Shown here in pieces: positions 23,172 to 35,172 of a stretch of DNA of 64,000 nucleotides. Both the position numbers and the translations under genes were made by a program. Source of the stretch: Moringa oleifera (taxonomy: Eukaryota > Streptophyta > Magnoliopsida > Brassicales > Moringaceae); NCBI GenBank assembly GCA_021397835.1, contig JAJFZO010000165.1, positions 930,001 to 994,000 on the forward strand, written 5' to 3'. Below the pieces are notes generated by a model. The model made no database searches. It was not told the DNA's origin and saw only the letters and a list, made by a program, of their open reading frames with translations. Every line of letters begins with the position of its first letter. The stretch's first letter is position 1.

Positions 23172-24050
23172 TGGGCCATCTTGGACTTCAACTAGAGACC
23201 TTGTCTATGAAGTAAATCATCGCACCTATGGTCCAACCAATTGAGAGAGAATTAATAGATTTTTTTCGGGTGTGATTCATCATTCTCGAATGCAGCACAC
23301 AACTCTCCGTTGTACTATGCTCTCTAAGTGTGCTTGTCCCCTCCACCCCCCACAATTCCTTACCATGGCAAGTATTTGTGACATAACTCTGATGAGAAGA
23401 AGAAAGAGGGTGTTAAAAGACTCTCTTGGCTTAAACTTAGACACTCTAAAATCCGTTTACAAATTTTATCAGCCATGCATTTTTCTTATGGCTAGATCAA
23501 AGCTTTTAGATCCTGCAGAAAGGAAAAAGAATTTCAAGTTTTTTCTTTTGAGAAGGGAGGAAGTGTAACAACCTATTGATTACAGCTTTCTTTGGAAAAG
23601 CATGCAAAAAAAAAAAAAAAAAAACAGGCTCTAATGGTACGATCCCTCCGCCACCCTAAATGAAAAGGTTGATCTCGTAGTTCTTGGTTTATGAAAATAC
23701 GTTGTTAGGTGCTTTATTTTATTTTCCCATTGAGGTCAAACCTAAACTAATGCTTGAGAGATTGTTGTCTATGCACTGATAAAGGACGTATCGATTATCG
23801 AGAAAAGAGGAGCCATGGTGGTCCCCCTCGAACTACTTAGATCCCACGAGTGAATAGAAAGTTGAATATGCATTAGATCTCACCTGAATCACCCTATCTA
23901 TCTTGCTGAGGAGAAGTTTGGTTTGAAATCTTGGTTCAAATAGGAGAAATATGCCATGCCAATATGCTTTGGATGATCCACATCTCAAGGTCGGGTACTC
24001 ATGAACATATAGAACTATCCATGTGGCTAAGAGCCCTCACAGCCAAGCAC
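23172..24050 (-). pseudogene. trnI-GAU: Plastid trnI-GAU, exon 2 and most of the intron
   Basis: Exon 2 is at 23172-23206; the spacer to trnA is normal. The intron follows to about 24050, including the conserved stretch 'ggatcccacgagtgaatag' (on the plus strand near 23850) and 'catctcaaggtcgggta' near 23980. Exon 1 is missing because the insert ends first. A poly-A run near 23607-23626 and indels around 23470-23630 mark local change. The ORF at 23272-23568 is an accident of the intron. Confidence 0.9.
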
Positions 24051-25870
24051 AATGGTGCTTTTGATATGCATTCAATACAATAAATTAAATGCAAATTTAA
24101 AGACTTCAATGGTCTTAGATAGTTCTTTTTCTTCATCTCATGTCTCTTCATTCTACAATATGTTTCATTTAACATTTTGATTTCCGTTTTCAATAGCAAG
24201 TCAAGTTTGTCATGCATATCGCTATAATGCCTATCATATGAAAAAAACATAAAAACTAGATCTAGCACTCCATACGCTCGACCTTTCCCTAGTGTAACGG
24301 TCTTCATATAGTACCTATTCTTAATGATGAAGTTTATATCATGTTAATAAGCCTACCAAAATAGGTTAGGTACTGCTTTTCGATGTACATATTACTACAG
24401 CTGGGATCTGTTTCCATTTTATTGATTCCTTCTAGTGGTTAGAATCCTAATGTCCGAAACATCTATCTTCTTCAGATTACATATGCCGAATCCATTATCA
24501 TCATTGAAGCCTGCAACTAGCAAAGCATACTTTTCTAAGAACATTCTTCGGGATAGAGGCAATCATTATAGTGATCCATCCTTATGTTTCATATTTTCCT
24601 CAGTGTCAAGAATCATAATGAAGAATGTTTTAAGCCTGTCAAATTATTATAAAAAATGAAAACTTCATAGGTATAGGTTCTAACCTGATGATAATTGCCT
24701 CCTCTATCTCTCCTTGTTTTTCTATTTCTCTAGAAATGAATATCCACAAGTGTAGCTAGGAATTTAAGATATCTCCAATTAGTGTTGTCTTGCTTTTATA
24801 ATTGGCTACCATCCTAGCTAGGGGTTACTTTCGCCTTGTTCCTTTTAGTGGATCTTCCCAATTCGATAGAACACACCTAGATTTAAAAAAGTGTCGCAAA
24901 ACTTAGGACCATCCATCATTGTCTTTGGTGCGCAGGGACCTACATTGAAAGACCCTCTAGCTTGTTTAAGTTAAAAGGGTCCTCATGGCATCCTAATCAA
25001 TTTGCCAAGTTAGACTTGCTATTAATGGCTACTGTGGTGTAAGTATAGTTTGAACTTCGTTAGGCAAGAAAACCACTTCATCCCTTATTTAGACTCAAAG
25101 TGAAACATATCCCATTAGCAGTTGGTTTCCAAGATAAGGATCTTTTATCTGGAGCTAATCGTGTTAATTTCTGTCTCACTTTTTTTTTAGAGCAGCAATT
25201 TAAAGCCTTTAACTCAACTAACAACTTTGCCTATTAAACCTCAATTTTGTTTCTTTCCTTTTCAGATTACCATGGATGAGAAGTTGTCGATAATTAGTAC
25301 ATTCAAATCATTTCCCACTAATAACTTGCTTACAGAATAACAACATTTCTCAAACCATAAGCACTCATTAACTATATAAGAGAAAAGCGGAGTTAGTTTA
25401 TTTTAGTAACTAGTACAAGAGGACATCAAAATAGCAACAAGAAGTAGAATACGCTTGTTGCTATCATCCTACCTGCTATGCTTGTAAGGAATATAATTAG
25501 AGCTGCTCTTTTCTTTAATAGCTTTTAGTAGCTAGGTAATTGCATTCTCAGATTGCTATTCTTAACATTAGGAATGCGGGCTAGGGAGGAAAAGAAGAAA
25601 AAGTGTGCCATCATTAGGTCTAAGCTCTTTGAGATGACTGGAAAGATTTGCTTTATATTATAAAATACTATAAATTAGAGAAAGATTAGATAGAAGGCAA
25701 TAGCTCTTATCCTAGTGCGATAGAAATAGACCCTTCTTGGCCACTAGCTCCTAGTTTGTGTGGTAGAAAAAATGCTCCCTTGGCTTAGGCAAGGTCTTTG
25801 ATATAGATAAGGAAGAGGCATCAAGCTTCCCAGCTAGTAGAAGCGCTACACATGATGGGAAGCACCCACA

Positions 25871-25871
25871 A

Positions 25872-25919
<48 letters not shown>
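25871..25919. repeat. Compound (CA)n(TA)n microsatellite
   Basis: About 12 CA units followed directly by about 12 TA units. The ORF that crosses it (25751-25969, minus) is caused by the repeat. Confidence 0.95.
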
Positions 25920-26231
25920 GCAGTAATCATATACTGATTGATTTGAATCTTAATAAGGCGATGCAGCAACCCTTCTTACATCACAAGAAAAGGCACAAAA
26001 ACTATTCCACATAAGTAGTGCTTACAAACTGCTCTGTTTGGTAATGTTCTGATCCGTGAAAATTAGTCCTACTCCACTGGTTCGATTGCTTATCCTTTTT
26101 TTTCACTGAGATGAGATTGATGTTCAATGACTGACCTTTCTGTTGCTATTCTTGAGTGCCTAAAGCTTGACTTCTTTTTTCCACAGAGGCTAGCCCTCTT
26201 CATTTGCATGCCTTATGATGAACTATAGTCA

Positions 26232-26233
<2 letters not shown>

Positions 26234-26265
<32 letters not shown>
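26234..26265. repeat. (AT)n microsatellite
   Basis: About 15 uninterrupted AT units. Confidence 0.95.
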
Positions 26266-26269
<4 letters not shown>

Positions 26270-26949
26270 CGCTCTTGAAACACCCTATAAGAAAGGGGTT
26301 AGGTTAACTGACCATTATATCTGTTTTTTTTTTTTTTGGAGAAAAGATCCCCTCATAAATAAAATTGGGCCTTTCCATACCTTTTCTACATTTTTTTTCC
26401 CACACCTTTTGTTAGTCAACAACCAACCACAACTCACTAAAATTCTTTACTACTCATATAGGCTAAACTCCGTTAAGCTTTCTGTAGGGAATCATTTTTT
26501 CAAGTCAAGCAAGAATGCCTCAACTACATAAATTCACTTATTTTTCATAACTCTTCTAGTCATGCCTTTTCCTTTTTGCTTTCTATATTCCCATATGCAA
26601 TGATGGAGATAGAGTGCTTGGGATTAACAAAATTCTAAAATTACAAAACAAACTGCTTTCACACCAAGGGAACAAGACCCGGAGCAATGACCCTAATAGT
26701 TTGGAAGATATCTAGAGAAATGGTTTTAGCACTAGTGTATCCTATATGTACTCTAGTTTATTTGAAGTACCCTAATAGTGTAATGTCATTGACTTATTAA
26801 GGAAAAGGAGGAAAATCACTTTGATCTCTTATTTCGGAGAAACAATTAGTTCATGAGAAATGGAAAGAAACATATCATATTTGATCTCGAAGTCTTTATA
26901 TAGCATTTCATCGAATTGGGGGATCACTTGTAGGAATGACATAATGCTA

Positions 26950-27390
26950 CTCCATGTTCTACATGGCTAAAGAGGCATCGATTTTTAATCTCATTATGAC
27001 TTGATCAATTGAGCATTAGATTTTATGGGAAGCTTGTGTTCGACCACATTTGAGTTTAATCCTAGCATGTCTTCGTATGAAAAGACGAAACAATGAACCT
27101 TGTCATTGAGGAAACTAGTGAATGCCTACTTTTTTGAAGTGGATAGAGCTTTGCCTATGCGAACCAGCTTAGGATCATCATCAAACCCAAGATAAAAAGA
27201 TTCCAAGTCATCGAAAGTAATACTAAACTTCTCTTCATGCTTTTCAAAAAGTTGTCAAAGTTCGAAGACTGAGTCTTTAGCCTCGAAGACATCACCTTTA
27301 AACATCCCCGTGATCAACGTATGGGTTCATTAGCGTTTGTCACTAATTTACCGTTTGGCAAATCACTAGGATATATTTCAAGTTTGGAAA
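26950..27390 (-). pseudogene. Possible Ty3/Gypsy polyprotein fragment upstream of reverse transcriptase
   Basis: The minus strand reads DDDPKLVRIGKALS near 27180 and, after a frame break, 'SYEDMLGLNSNVVEHKLPI' near 27050. This resembles the 'F.W...DMPG(L)....V.HRL.(I/V)' segment just before the reverse transcriptase palm of plant Ty3/Gypsy (Tat/Athila-like) elements. Stops separate the pieces and the catalytic domain itself is not recognisable. It directly abuts a Copia fragment at about 27395. Confidence 0.4.
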
Positions 27391-27394
27391 CTTT

Positions 27395-28340
27395 TTTTAT
27401 GTTTTGGTTAGCAATAGGGTTTGACCCCACACATCAAAATGAATAAGATAAGATGGTGAAGAATAAGTACTTTTTTGAAAAAGGAAGTACAGAAAACTTA
27501 GCTAGCTTATAGCCTTTGCAATTAGATATTTTGGAATATGGAACACTACCTAGTAAACCAACAGATAACATGTACTTCAAACAAGAACTAGAAAACTTGC
27601 TCTAATCTAAAATGCCACAAATACAATAATAAAGATTGCTTCTTCAAATGAAATGTGGATAAAACAAAACTCTAGAAAGTTAGGGAGGAATATCCAGATA
27701 CACATAAAGCCCCCCCTTTCTACACTTTGTCCTAATCAACTTCCTTTAATGCCGATCTTGTGAAATACAACCAAAGGAGGTAGAAAATAACATCACATAC
27801 TCAATCTTAAATCTCTGTAAAATATAGTTTTGAGTGATAAACAACGAACATGAAAAACAATAAGGACCAAAGCCAGTAGTGATGGATTTGATTTGATTAA
27901 CTATCATAGAGTATCCATCTTTAGCATGAACAGAAAAAAAAAAAAAGGAATAGATGAGAACAATTGATTAAAAGAATCAGATGTCATGTGATGAGATGCA
28001 TTGGAATCAAAAATACTAGAAGAAAAGGACTAATGGTGAAGAACAAAACACACTTATATCATAAGCACACATGGCAGCGACACTTATAGGCATAGGTCCA
28101 ATAAAAGAACTAAATTACTACTAGAACTATTGCATAATCATAAATTAAACCATTTTTGGGGTGACACTTCCTGAGGATCCAAAACTTATACTATTTAACT
28201 TCTTTTGCTCATTCATAAGTTTTTTAAGATAATTCACCTTCTGATGTCCTGTCTGATGGCAGTATGCGCACTCATCTTTAGTAATCTTTCAATTGGATCT
28301 AGTAGTCAAAGGTATAGAAGGAGACTAAAACTGTAAAAAA
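27395..28340 (-). pseudogene. Ty1/Copia retrotransposon gag-pol fragment
   Basis: Reading the minus strand: a gag zinc knuckle, CAYCHQTGHQKVNY, at 28229-28270, with the last Cys replaced by Tyr. Then comes a protease active-site region DSNASHHMTSD at about 27961-28014, where the usual DSGA is DSNA, followed by FGCISQDR. Last is the GAG-pre-integrase region with GLLGSV, KLAKFSVLPFSKS and IHFDVWG near 27425-27540. Order and spacing are those of Copia elements. Multiple stops and frameshifts are present; integrase proper, reverse transcriptase and LTRs are missing. It ends abruptly next to the Gypsy-like fragment. Confidence 0.78.
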
Positions 28341-30615
28341 TGGTGTAATGGCTCAACTCATGCTATTTAACAAACTGCATCTGCAACAGTAGAAAGTGGT
28401 GTAATGGCTCAAATTCTTCTCATAAAGCCTTAAGGAAATGAAAAAGTAAAAGAAATTCCTTTAACTATCCAAACTACTCAAATGCACTCACTCGTCTCTA
28501 TAACTCAACGAGTCAGCCCGGCGAGTTGATACTTTAGAAAGCAAGAAAACATAGCACATATAACAAGGAAGTAAAGCTCATGTAATTACAATATCAAACA
28601 AGATGGCATTACATAAAAAGCAAAAAAAGGTCAAGGAGCAAGGTGAGTAAGAATGGTTTCTATGTCAGCCCACTCAATTAGGCAAGTACCTCCCCTATAA
28701 AGAGTATGTTGAGCCTTTGACACTCGGGCAGGAGGAAACATTACCCCCCTCTCTCTTGCTTTTGTTCTTTGGATTCCTCTGCTCTTGATCGATCAAATGG
28801 AATGACCCCAACTATTGCTATCGATGTAGTGATTTCTATCCCTTGATCCAACCATTTTAGGTATAAGGATCAGGATAATAAGCCATTTTCTACAATCTGT
28901 GAACCTAGACCCAAACCAACATATCTAATACTTTGATTAAGCTAACCCTTAAAAAGGGATAAACCTCACATTCCACTAGCTTCTTAGCATAAAAAGCCTT
29001 TTTATCCTAAGCAAGATGTAACTTTCCTACCAGCCTTGCTTAAGATGCCTTTCTATCCATTTACATAGTAGATAACTGCCCAATTAAAAGTTCTTAACCA
29101 TTGTGCTCTAACCCATTCTTTATCCGTTATGTCACCCTACCCGGTAAAAAAAAGGCCCTAAAAGGTCTACCTCTCTTAAAAATAAGAGGACTCTGAGCTC
29201 TTTGTTTAAGTTGCCCTAATCGTTCACTTATCAGACGCTCCATCCTTTGCATAAGAAAACTAATCAAATCGCCTATCTCTAATTGAATCTCCAATTAGGA
29301 AAAGTAGACTAAAATCCTCTCTCTTTGCTATAGTGAGCGGTGTGAATTAATAGCTTTTTCAAATAATGGAGAAAGACCTTTTAATTTATGGTTACTAATC
29401 AAGCCTCTTTATCCTATTTGAGATAGCTAATTGTTGCCTTCAATTGCAACAATGGCCCTTTCATTGCACTCCCTTGGTCTTTCTTTTAAAAGAATTAGCC
29501 CATAGGTATGTTTTTCTTCCCATTTACTCCCTCTTTGACCATGGATAGCTAGCTTGATGATTGATCTCAGTGAGCTCCAACTGTCTATCTAAGGATGGAT
29601 CCCTTTTTCCCTTGTTTTAAAGCAACTGCTTTACCAGTAGGTGGAAATTTTCCTTTTGAACAGCTTTCAAAAGGCTTCAAACATGGATTAAATCCTAAGT
29701 TGATCCCTTAAGGCTAGCCTAACAATGGAGATAAGTGTGGATACGCATCATTGAATTCATTAGCTCGCATACGATCTGCCTCCTAATCGTAGAACTTCAT
29801 AGTTCTATCAACCAACAGGCTTATAGAGAAAGGAGTTCCCATTTGGATGATCTACAATGACAAAATCCACTCTAGGAGATTGAAATTTGTTTGATAGGAG
29901 TAAAAAAAAGTCTCATTTTAAGAATCATCAATGTGAAAGACAATAGAATCGAAAATGGAAAGACTAGTGTTTTGCAAATTACCCTTAGTGCGATAGGAAG
30001 AAGGGAATAAACAAAGTGATGCTTCTGCCATATCTTCATTAGGATAGTTTATTTTTTTTTCATTTTTTAGGAAAAAGTATAAATAGACTATTTGGCTTAG
30101 TGTCCATATAAAACTCTAAAAAGAGGTTGTTTTCTTGCAATTGAATCAAAAGGAACTATTTCTTACCTCAAAGGGAAGGCAAGATCACTTTCTACTCTTT
30201 GATTCGCTAATTCTACTCAGGGAAGCCAAGAGGAAAGAGAAAAGCCAAGAAAAAATGTAGTAGACTCCATTATAGGTCATTCAAAAGGGCTTCATATAAT
30301 TCTATTTTTGGGAGCAACATTATGGTTCTTTCCTCAATTGATTGAGAAAAACCAGTTCTAGAGGCATCTTTCATTCATATCAATTTGGGTTTATTTGCCT
30401 CTTCTTTGATCCGAAATTCCTAGCAAATCCTTGACTTCAATACAATGAGATTTCATACCTAGCAAATCTTCCATTCTACCTTCTCTTATTGATACCATAA
30501 AATGTTCTACGAATTATGACCTTCAACTAGACTACAAGTAAATATATCATGTTGTTGGAACACACAGGTACACTCTTCGCTGCTAGGGACATTGATCCGA
30601 AGCTCGAGTATGGTC
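28341..30615. other. Unassigned tract
   Basis: No gene, terminus or tandem array recognised. A short direct duplication, 'gtggtgtaatggctcaa', occurs near 28340 and 28392, inside or next to the Copia gag edge. Confidence 0.4.
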
Positions 30616-30765
30616 CACTACTACAAATAAAAGCTTTAATGACAGTTAAAAATAGCTTTTAATGATAGTTATAGAAATGTCATCTTTGTTCATGTCATTA
30701 AAAGGGGTACACTCCTCAACTATCTATCAGAACTGTCATTAAAGGTATATATTTTTTTATTAATT
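30616..30765. repeat. CACTA-2 left subterminal palindromes
   Basis: Motifs 'tttaatgacagtt' and 'aactgtcattaaa' alternate within 150 bp of the terminus. The same sequence, slightly changed, starts CACTA-4 and (inverted) ends CACTA-3. Confidence 0.8.
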
Positions 30766-31559
30766 TCAAAATAAATACAAAATTTTTATATTCAAATTAT
30801 CTAAAACATGCATATATAACATTCTTCATCTCTTTCACATCAATCATATACATCAATACAATTCTTCATAATATGCAACCAACATTTTCTCCATCAAAAT
30901 TAAATTACAATATATAAATATGACTCTTCAATTAAACTTAGTCAACACATATAAGTATACAATTATCAAATATACTAATCACAATTCTTTTTATACACTT
31001 CAATGAAACAACTATACTATCTTTCTTCGTTCAACATAATTACACCAACATTTCAATACTAACACTTAAATGAAACAACTATTCTATCTTTCTTCCTTTA
31101 ATAAAATTACACCAACACTTCAATACTAACACTCTAACATTTCAATACCAACACTTTAACAGTTTAACACTTCAATATGAACACTTCAATGAAAAAACTT
31201 TTTCTTGTTATACACTTCAATACTATTCTCACTAAAATCATCATTACTTTTTTCATGTTCGAAAATAGTTCAACATAATCTAATCCAAAAAAGTGATAAA
31301 AGATTAACAAAATAAAAAAAAATTAATGTCATAATTGAACTCTATATGAACAATGCATGAGTTTAAATGTACATTATCATCCAGAATCCTAAAAATTCAA
31401 CTATATAAATTCAATGATGTTCACGTGCACAAAAATCTTCAAGGTTCAATTTTGTAATATGGCACTCCACAGAAATTGTCTAACCTCATTTCTAACTTTA
31501 TCAATATCCGATTGGGTGTAAGTATCTATGTTCACAAACTATATTTATAAAAAAAAGTT
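30766..31559. other. CACTA-2 AT-rich interior, non-coding
   Basis: AT-rich with iterated short blocks such as 'acacttcaatgaaacaac' and 'aacatttcaatac' near 31000-31210. The same blocks occur inverted in CACTA-3 at about 56480-56680 and directly in CACTA-4 at 61400-61520, so it is part of the family backbone, probably 3' untranslated sequence. Confidence 0.6.
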
Positions 31560-33720
31560 AGTCCAATTAAAACTTTTAGTAAGTACATCAATTAATTATT
31601 GAACTATTCACACATAGGATATTTCTATCACGTCTATCAATGATGTCCCTTAAAAATTTCATAATATAATATCCAGACTCAATATTTAGAGGCTGATGTG
31701 GACAGTACATTAAAATTTTTTAATCGTTATATTTTGCAAAATAAATAAAACTAACATCACATATAGGTTTAAATATACATACCTTAGTAAGAATACTCCT
31801 AGGAATGTGCCTATTACTTGATTCTTTGATAACTTGAAACAATTTAAAAGAGCTATCAATAGAAAATAATCAATATTTTTAAGAGTAAAAGAAAAATACA
31901 TGCTAATATAAATGAAAATATTTTCATGCACATGGACATAAGTTGATCTAGTTCTTGACGAGAACCATGGTTCAAAGGATCAAAAACTCTGTATACAAAA
32001 GTACGAGATTGGACAACCACCAATATCCAGTGTTGCCTACATTATTAAAACTAAATGTTAACCATATTATGAACAGAACTATTAATAATTTCAACTAGTG
32101 TTAAGACTTACTTTAAGTTATAAGGAAATATCACTACTCTTCCGTCACACGGATCTATCATTCTATTGGCTAGGTGATGAGTTTGGGTGTCTATACTTAT
32201 AGACATTCCATATGACAATGTTGATGGATTATAAATACAAAATACTTCCCTAAGCCAAGTGCAACTAAATCTGTATGAAGAAAGAAAAATATAAATATAA
32301 TATAGCTAAACAATAATAAACAAATAAAAATTCAAAAGACATACATACACAATGTAAGCCTAAATAGTGGAGACACTTAACTCCTCCATGTGACAAAATT
32401 GCATGATATCTTCTCGAGCCACAAATACATGTCCATCAGAAGCAAAGAATTTAATAAAAGGTATGTGTATTGCTTTATTAGGTGCCATCACCTTACTCAC
32501 ATAATTATACGTCTTCTGCAATCCTAATGGTAGCCCAATAGAAGATACTTGTTCCGATGATTGTGGTTTTGTCAATGTTGGTGCTCTCTTAACTGGCAAC
32601 TTGCCTCGTTGCTTTATAGTAGATAACTGAAAAAATTTTGCAAACTTAATTGACACTAATAAGTTGACTTTATAAGATATATTTAGCAAAAACATTACCT
32701 CATGTGTACCAATAATGACCTAATCTCAAGGCCAAGCAACAACTAAATCGAGTGAAGAAAAAACATTTGTCAATCCATCGTCGAGGTTCAGGCGAGGCAA
32801 CTGTACATCACCATAAATAGCCACATCCACTATCACCCGAACATCATCAAAAAATAGTAGACACCCATGGATCATCCGATTAGGAGTATGATCCATAAAG
32901 ATAACCTCACTTGCCACTATGTAGTCTGATAACTGGATGAACATATGGCATAGCTTACACTATAATGATCCAAAAAAAAAAATAGAAGTTACATTCATAA
33001 TATTATTAAAATCATATTTACTATGATTAACATTTAACATACATTGTTGTCATATGGTGTTGGTGTAGGTGCAGGTGCTGGTGGTTTGATTGGCATAGGT
33101 GATTGGGGTGTTGGATCCTCTAATAATCTAGTTATATTGTTACTACCTTTACTTGAATAAAATTACATTGTAGATTTTTCTTACTAGACATCATCTGTTT
33201 TATTTGCAACAATGTTTGTCAAAACTTCTTTATACTCTGTGAACCACCTCATCATCTCTGCCAACTGTTGTTGATCTAATTACATACCTCGAGGGATAGT
33301 CAATGTTTTGGCCTTCCCAAAATAAGATATGATAGTCACCTTGGATCCTTGACCTCTAATGCGTCCGGGGTGCTTAAGTGTACTAAGAGCTTTCACTAGC
33401 ACATCTTCTAGACCGAAGGTTGTAAACTTACACTGTGTGCTCTATGTCATCAACTCATCCTACAATATTATAATAAAATTAATCAATAAACATAAAATTT
33501 ATTACTACAAATGTTATAATAAAGTTGAACTACACTTACAATTCTTTCCCACACAGTCAACTCCCATCATTTATATATTTTCCTTTTTTATTCTGTCGTG
33601 AAGCCTTCCATAATAAGGCATAATCAATTTGGTCATCGCTACCATATGCTTGTTTCTTTTTTTAACATAAAGAGTGAACATGCTAGATTTTTAGAACGTA
33701 CAACTAAATGAATATGTTAT
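31560..33720 (-). pseudogene. CACTA-2 second gene: DUF8039-like and Ulp1 (C48) cysteine protease, decayed
   Basis: On the minus strand, from 33700 down: an N-terminal part with 'LWKASRQNKKGKYIND'; 'DVLVKALSTLKHPGRIRGQG' (about 33420-33350); a Pro-rich linker 'PPAPAPTPTPY' (about 33060-33130); a DUF8039-like domain (32944-32726, 'VASEVIFMDHTPNRMIHG ... VVAWP'); then 'LPLGLQKTYNYVSKV' and REDIMQFCHMEE (32695-32360). An Ulp1-like end has the catalytic His-Trp at 32027-32032, FDPLN after it, and CPHQPLNIESGYYIMKFL near 31650-31700. The catalytic Cys of the family's 'E-C-G-Y-Y' motif is Ser here (31675-31677). Introns with GT/AG-like ends separate pieces. Many plant CACTA elements carry such a gene, possibly against SUMO-dependent silencing. 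It is broken by stops. Confidence 0.78.
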
Positions 33721-33844
33721 TAATTAATAACATAATAAATGAAAAATAACTTACAAGTTCACTCTCCAGCCCTACAAATCCCTTTTTAGATAGACAATAG
33801 TCATACACATTCTTCTTTCTTTTCTCTTTTGCTATTTATCTCTT

Positions 33845-34080
33845 TTACTGTAAGATCAATACACGTAGTGGCAAGTAGGGTTATCTTTATGGATTATACT
33901 CTTAATCGGATGATCCATGGGCATCCATTATTTTTTGGTGATGTTCAGGTGACATGTGTAGCCTTGCCCAAACCCCAACGGTGGATTGACAAATGTTTTT
34001 TCTACACTCGATTCAGTTGTCGCTTGGCCTTGAGATTGGGTCATTATTGGTACACATGAGGCAATGTTTTTGCTAAATAT
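33845..34080 (+). pseudogene. Inverted duplicate of the DUF8039-like segment within CACTA-2
   Basis: The plus strand reads VASRVIFMDYTLNRMIHG and ends '...GHYWYT', matching the minus-strand domain at 32690-32930 base by base except for a deletion of about 20-25 bp near 33955. The two copies are therefore an inverted repeat with an arm of about 230 bp and a spacer near 0.9 kb. A transcript across both would form a long hairpin. The ORF of 76 codons here is a remnant, not a separate gene. Confidence 0.8.
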
Positions 34081-34219
34081 ATTTTCATACAAAACTTCTC
34101 AAAATAATATATATTCCCAATATATTTTTTAAACCAAAATTAACCAAATTAAATCAAAATTGTGAAACCTAAATTTCAAATCTACACCGAAATACTTACA
34201 TATGTTTGAATGCCAAAGA

Positions 34220-34680
34220 TGAATGAATGGAGGGGAAAGGTACAGCTGCTCCTTGTGCAGATTAAGACAAATGATAAAGAAAGGAGCAAAGAGAAAGCAA
34301 ACAAAAGAGTGCCAGAGAGGCAGTGCAGCTGCCAATAGTTGGCATAGCTACTTCTGGACGGAGAGCAAAGAGGAGAAGGCCGAAAAAGAGATAGTGTCGC
34401 TACCATACCAGCAGCTGGTCTAACTGCTTATGGACAGAAACCAAAGAGGAAAGGGTCGAAAAGAAGAAATACGACTGCCAGCAACTGGCCTCGCTGCTTT
34501 GAAACGAAAGCAAAGATGAAAAGGGTCAGAGAGAGGCAGTGTGGTTGCTAGCAGTTGGCCTTGCTACTTTTGGATGGAGAGCAAAGAGGTGAAGGGCTGG
34601 AGAGAGGCAGTTCGGCTACTAGCAGCTAGACTAGTTATTTTTGGACAGAGTGAAAAAAGAAAAAGGATGAAAGAGAGAGT
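34220..34680 (+). repeat. Minisatellite, unit about 70-76 bp, CACTA-2 copy
   Basis: Units with 'agcaaagaggagaaggg' (near 34365, 34441, 34510, 34580) and 'agcagctggcctagctactt' alternate, giving four to five diverged copies. The same minisatellite is inverted in CACTA-3 at 54640-55100. Upstream (34200-34270) is 'tgtttgaatgccaaagatga', also found in CACTA-3 and CACTA-4, so the minisatellite sits at a fixed position in the family backbone. Several small ORFs across it are repeat translations. Confidence 0.8.
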
Positions 34681-35132
34681 AAAAATTATGCACGAGGCTG
34701 TTGGTGGGCTCTAGAAACAAATTAAGGATCCTTAGCTTAAACCAAAGCTGGATAGCCTTTAACGCCAGTTTTAGCAGAACTGGCATTGAAAGCCACAACC
34801 TTTCAAGGGAAATCTTTGAAGGTACTAAAGGTTTGATATGGGTGAGCATGTAATAAAAGCAGTCAATGTCCAAACTTACCCAACAACCAGTTTAACTTAT
34901 TAAAGGAGTAACTTAAGAGCAGATTTGCTAATTAAACTTGTCAACTTATCCAAAGAAATTTGTGTTTTAAGTTAATGGCATAAGTCCTTCTAAAAACTGA
35001 AGCAGATCCTCTTGCTTATCCTAGAAAGAATAAAATCCCAATAGCAATCCCAACCATTTACTTTTCCACGTGAAAGTCAATTCAAAAAGCAGGAAACAAC
35101 ATACCAAAGGAACAAATGTGCTTCTGCTAAAG

Positions 35133-35172
<40 letters not shown>

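Larger units (their letters stand above)
21545..24050 (-). other. Nuclear plastid DNA insertion (trnI - trnA - rrn23 segment)
   Basis: Read on the minus strand, the order is 3' part of trnI-GAU (intron and exon 2), spacer, trnA-UGC (exon 1, intron, exon 2), spacer and the 5' part of the 23S rRNA gene. This is exactly the inverted-repeat rRNA operon order of land-plant plastid genomes. It is collinear for about 2.5 kb with only small indels. Differences from the plastid sequence I know are overwhelmingly C-to-T and G-to-A, as expected from deamination of methylated cytosine in an inactive nuclear copy. The left edge is in rrn23 near 21545; the right edge is in the trnI intron, before exon 1, near 24050. 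Confidence 0.92.
24051..26949. other. Unassigned tract
   Basis: No recognisable gene, terminus or satellite. ORFs at 23999-24307 (which straddles the insert edge) and 24435-24659 show no known motif. It contains two microsatellites. Purine/pyrimidine-run texture is seen as elsewhere. It may be old mitochondrial or repeat-derived DNA, but I cannot show it. Confidence 0.4.

Noticed and set aside
23272..23568. 98-codon ORF
   Set aside because: It lies wholly in the plastid trnI intron copy and has no protein counterpart.
25751..25969. ORF with a Cys-Val and Tyr-Ile run
   Set aside because: It is produced by the CA/TA microsatellite.
34129..34423. Overlapping ORFs on both strands in the CACTA-2 minisatellite
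   Set aside because: They come from the tandem unit and its AT-rich flank and have no family match.
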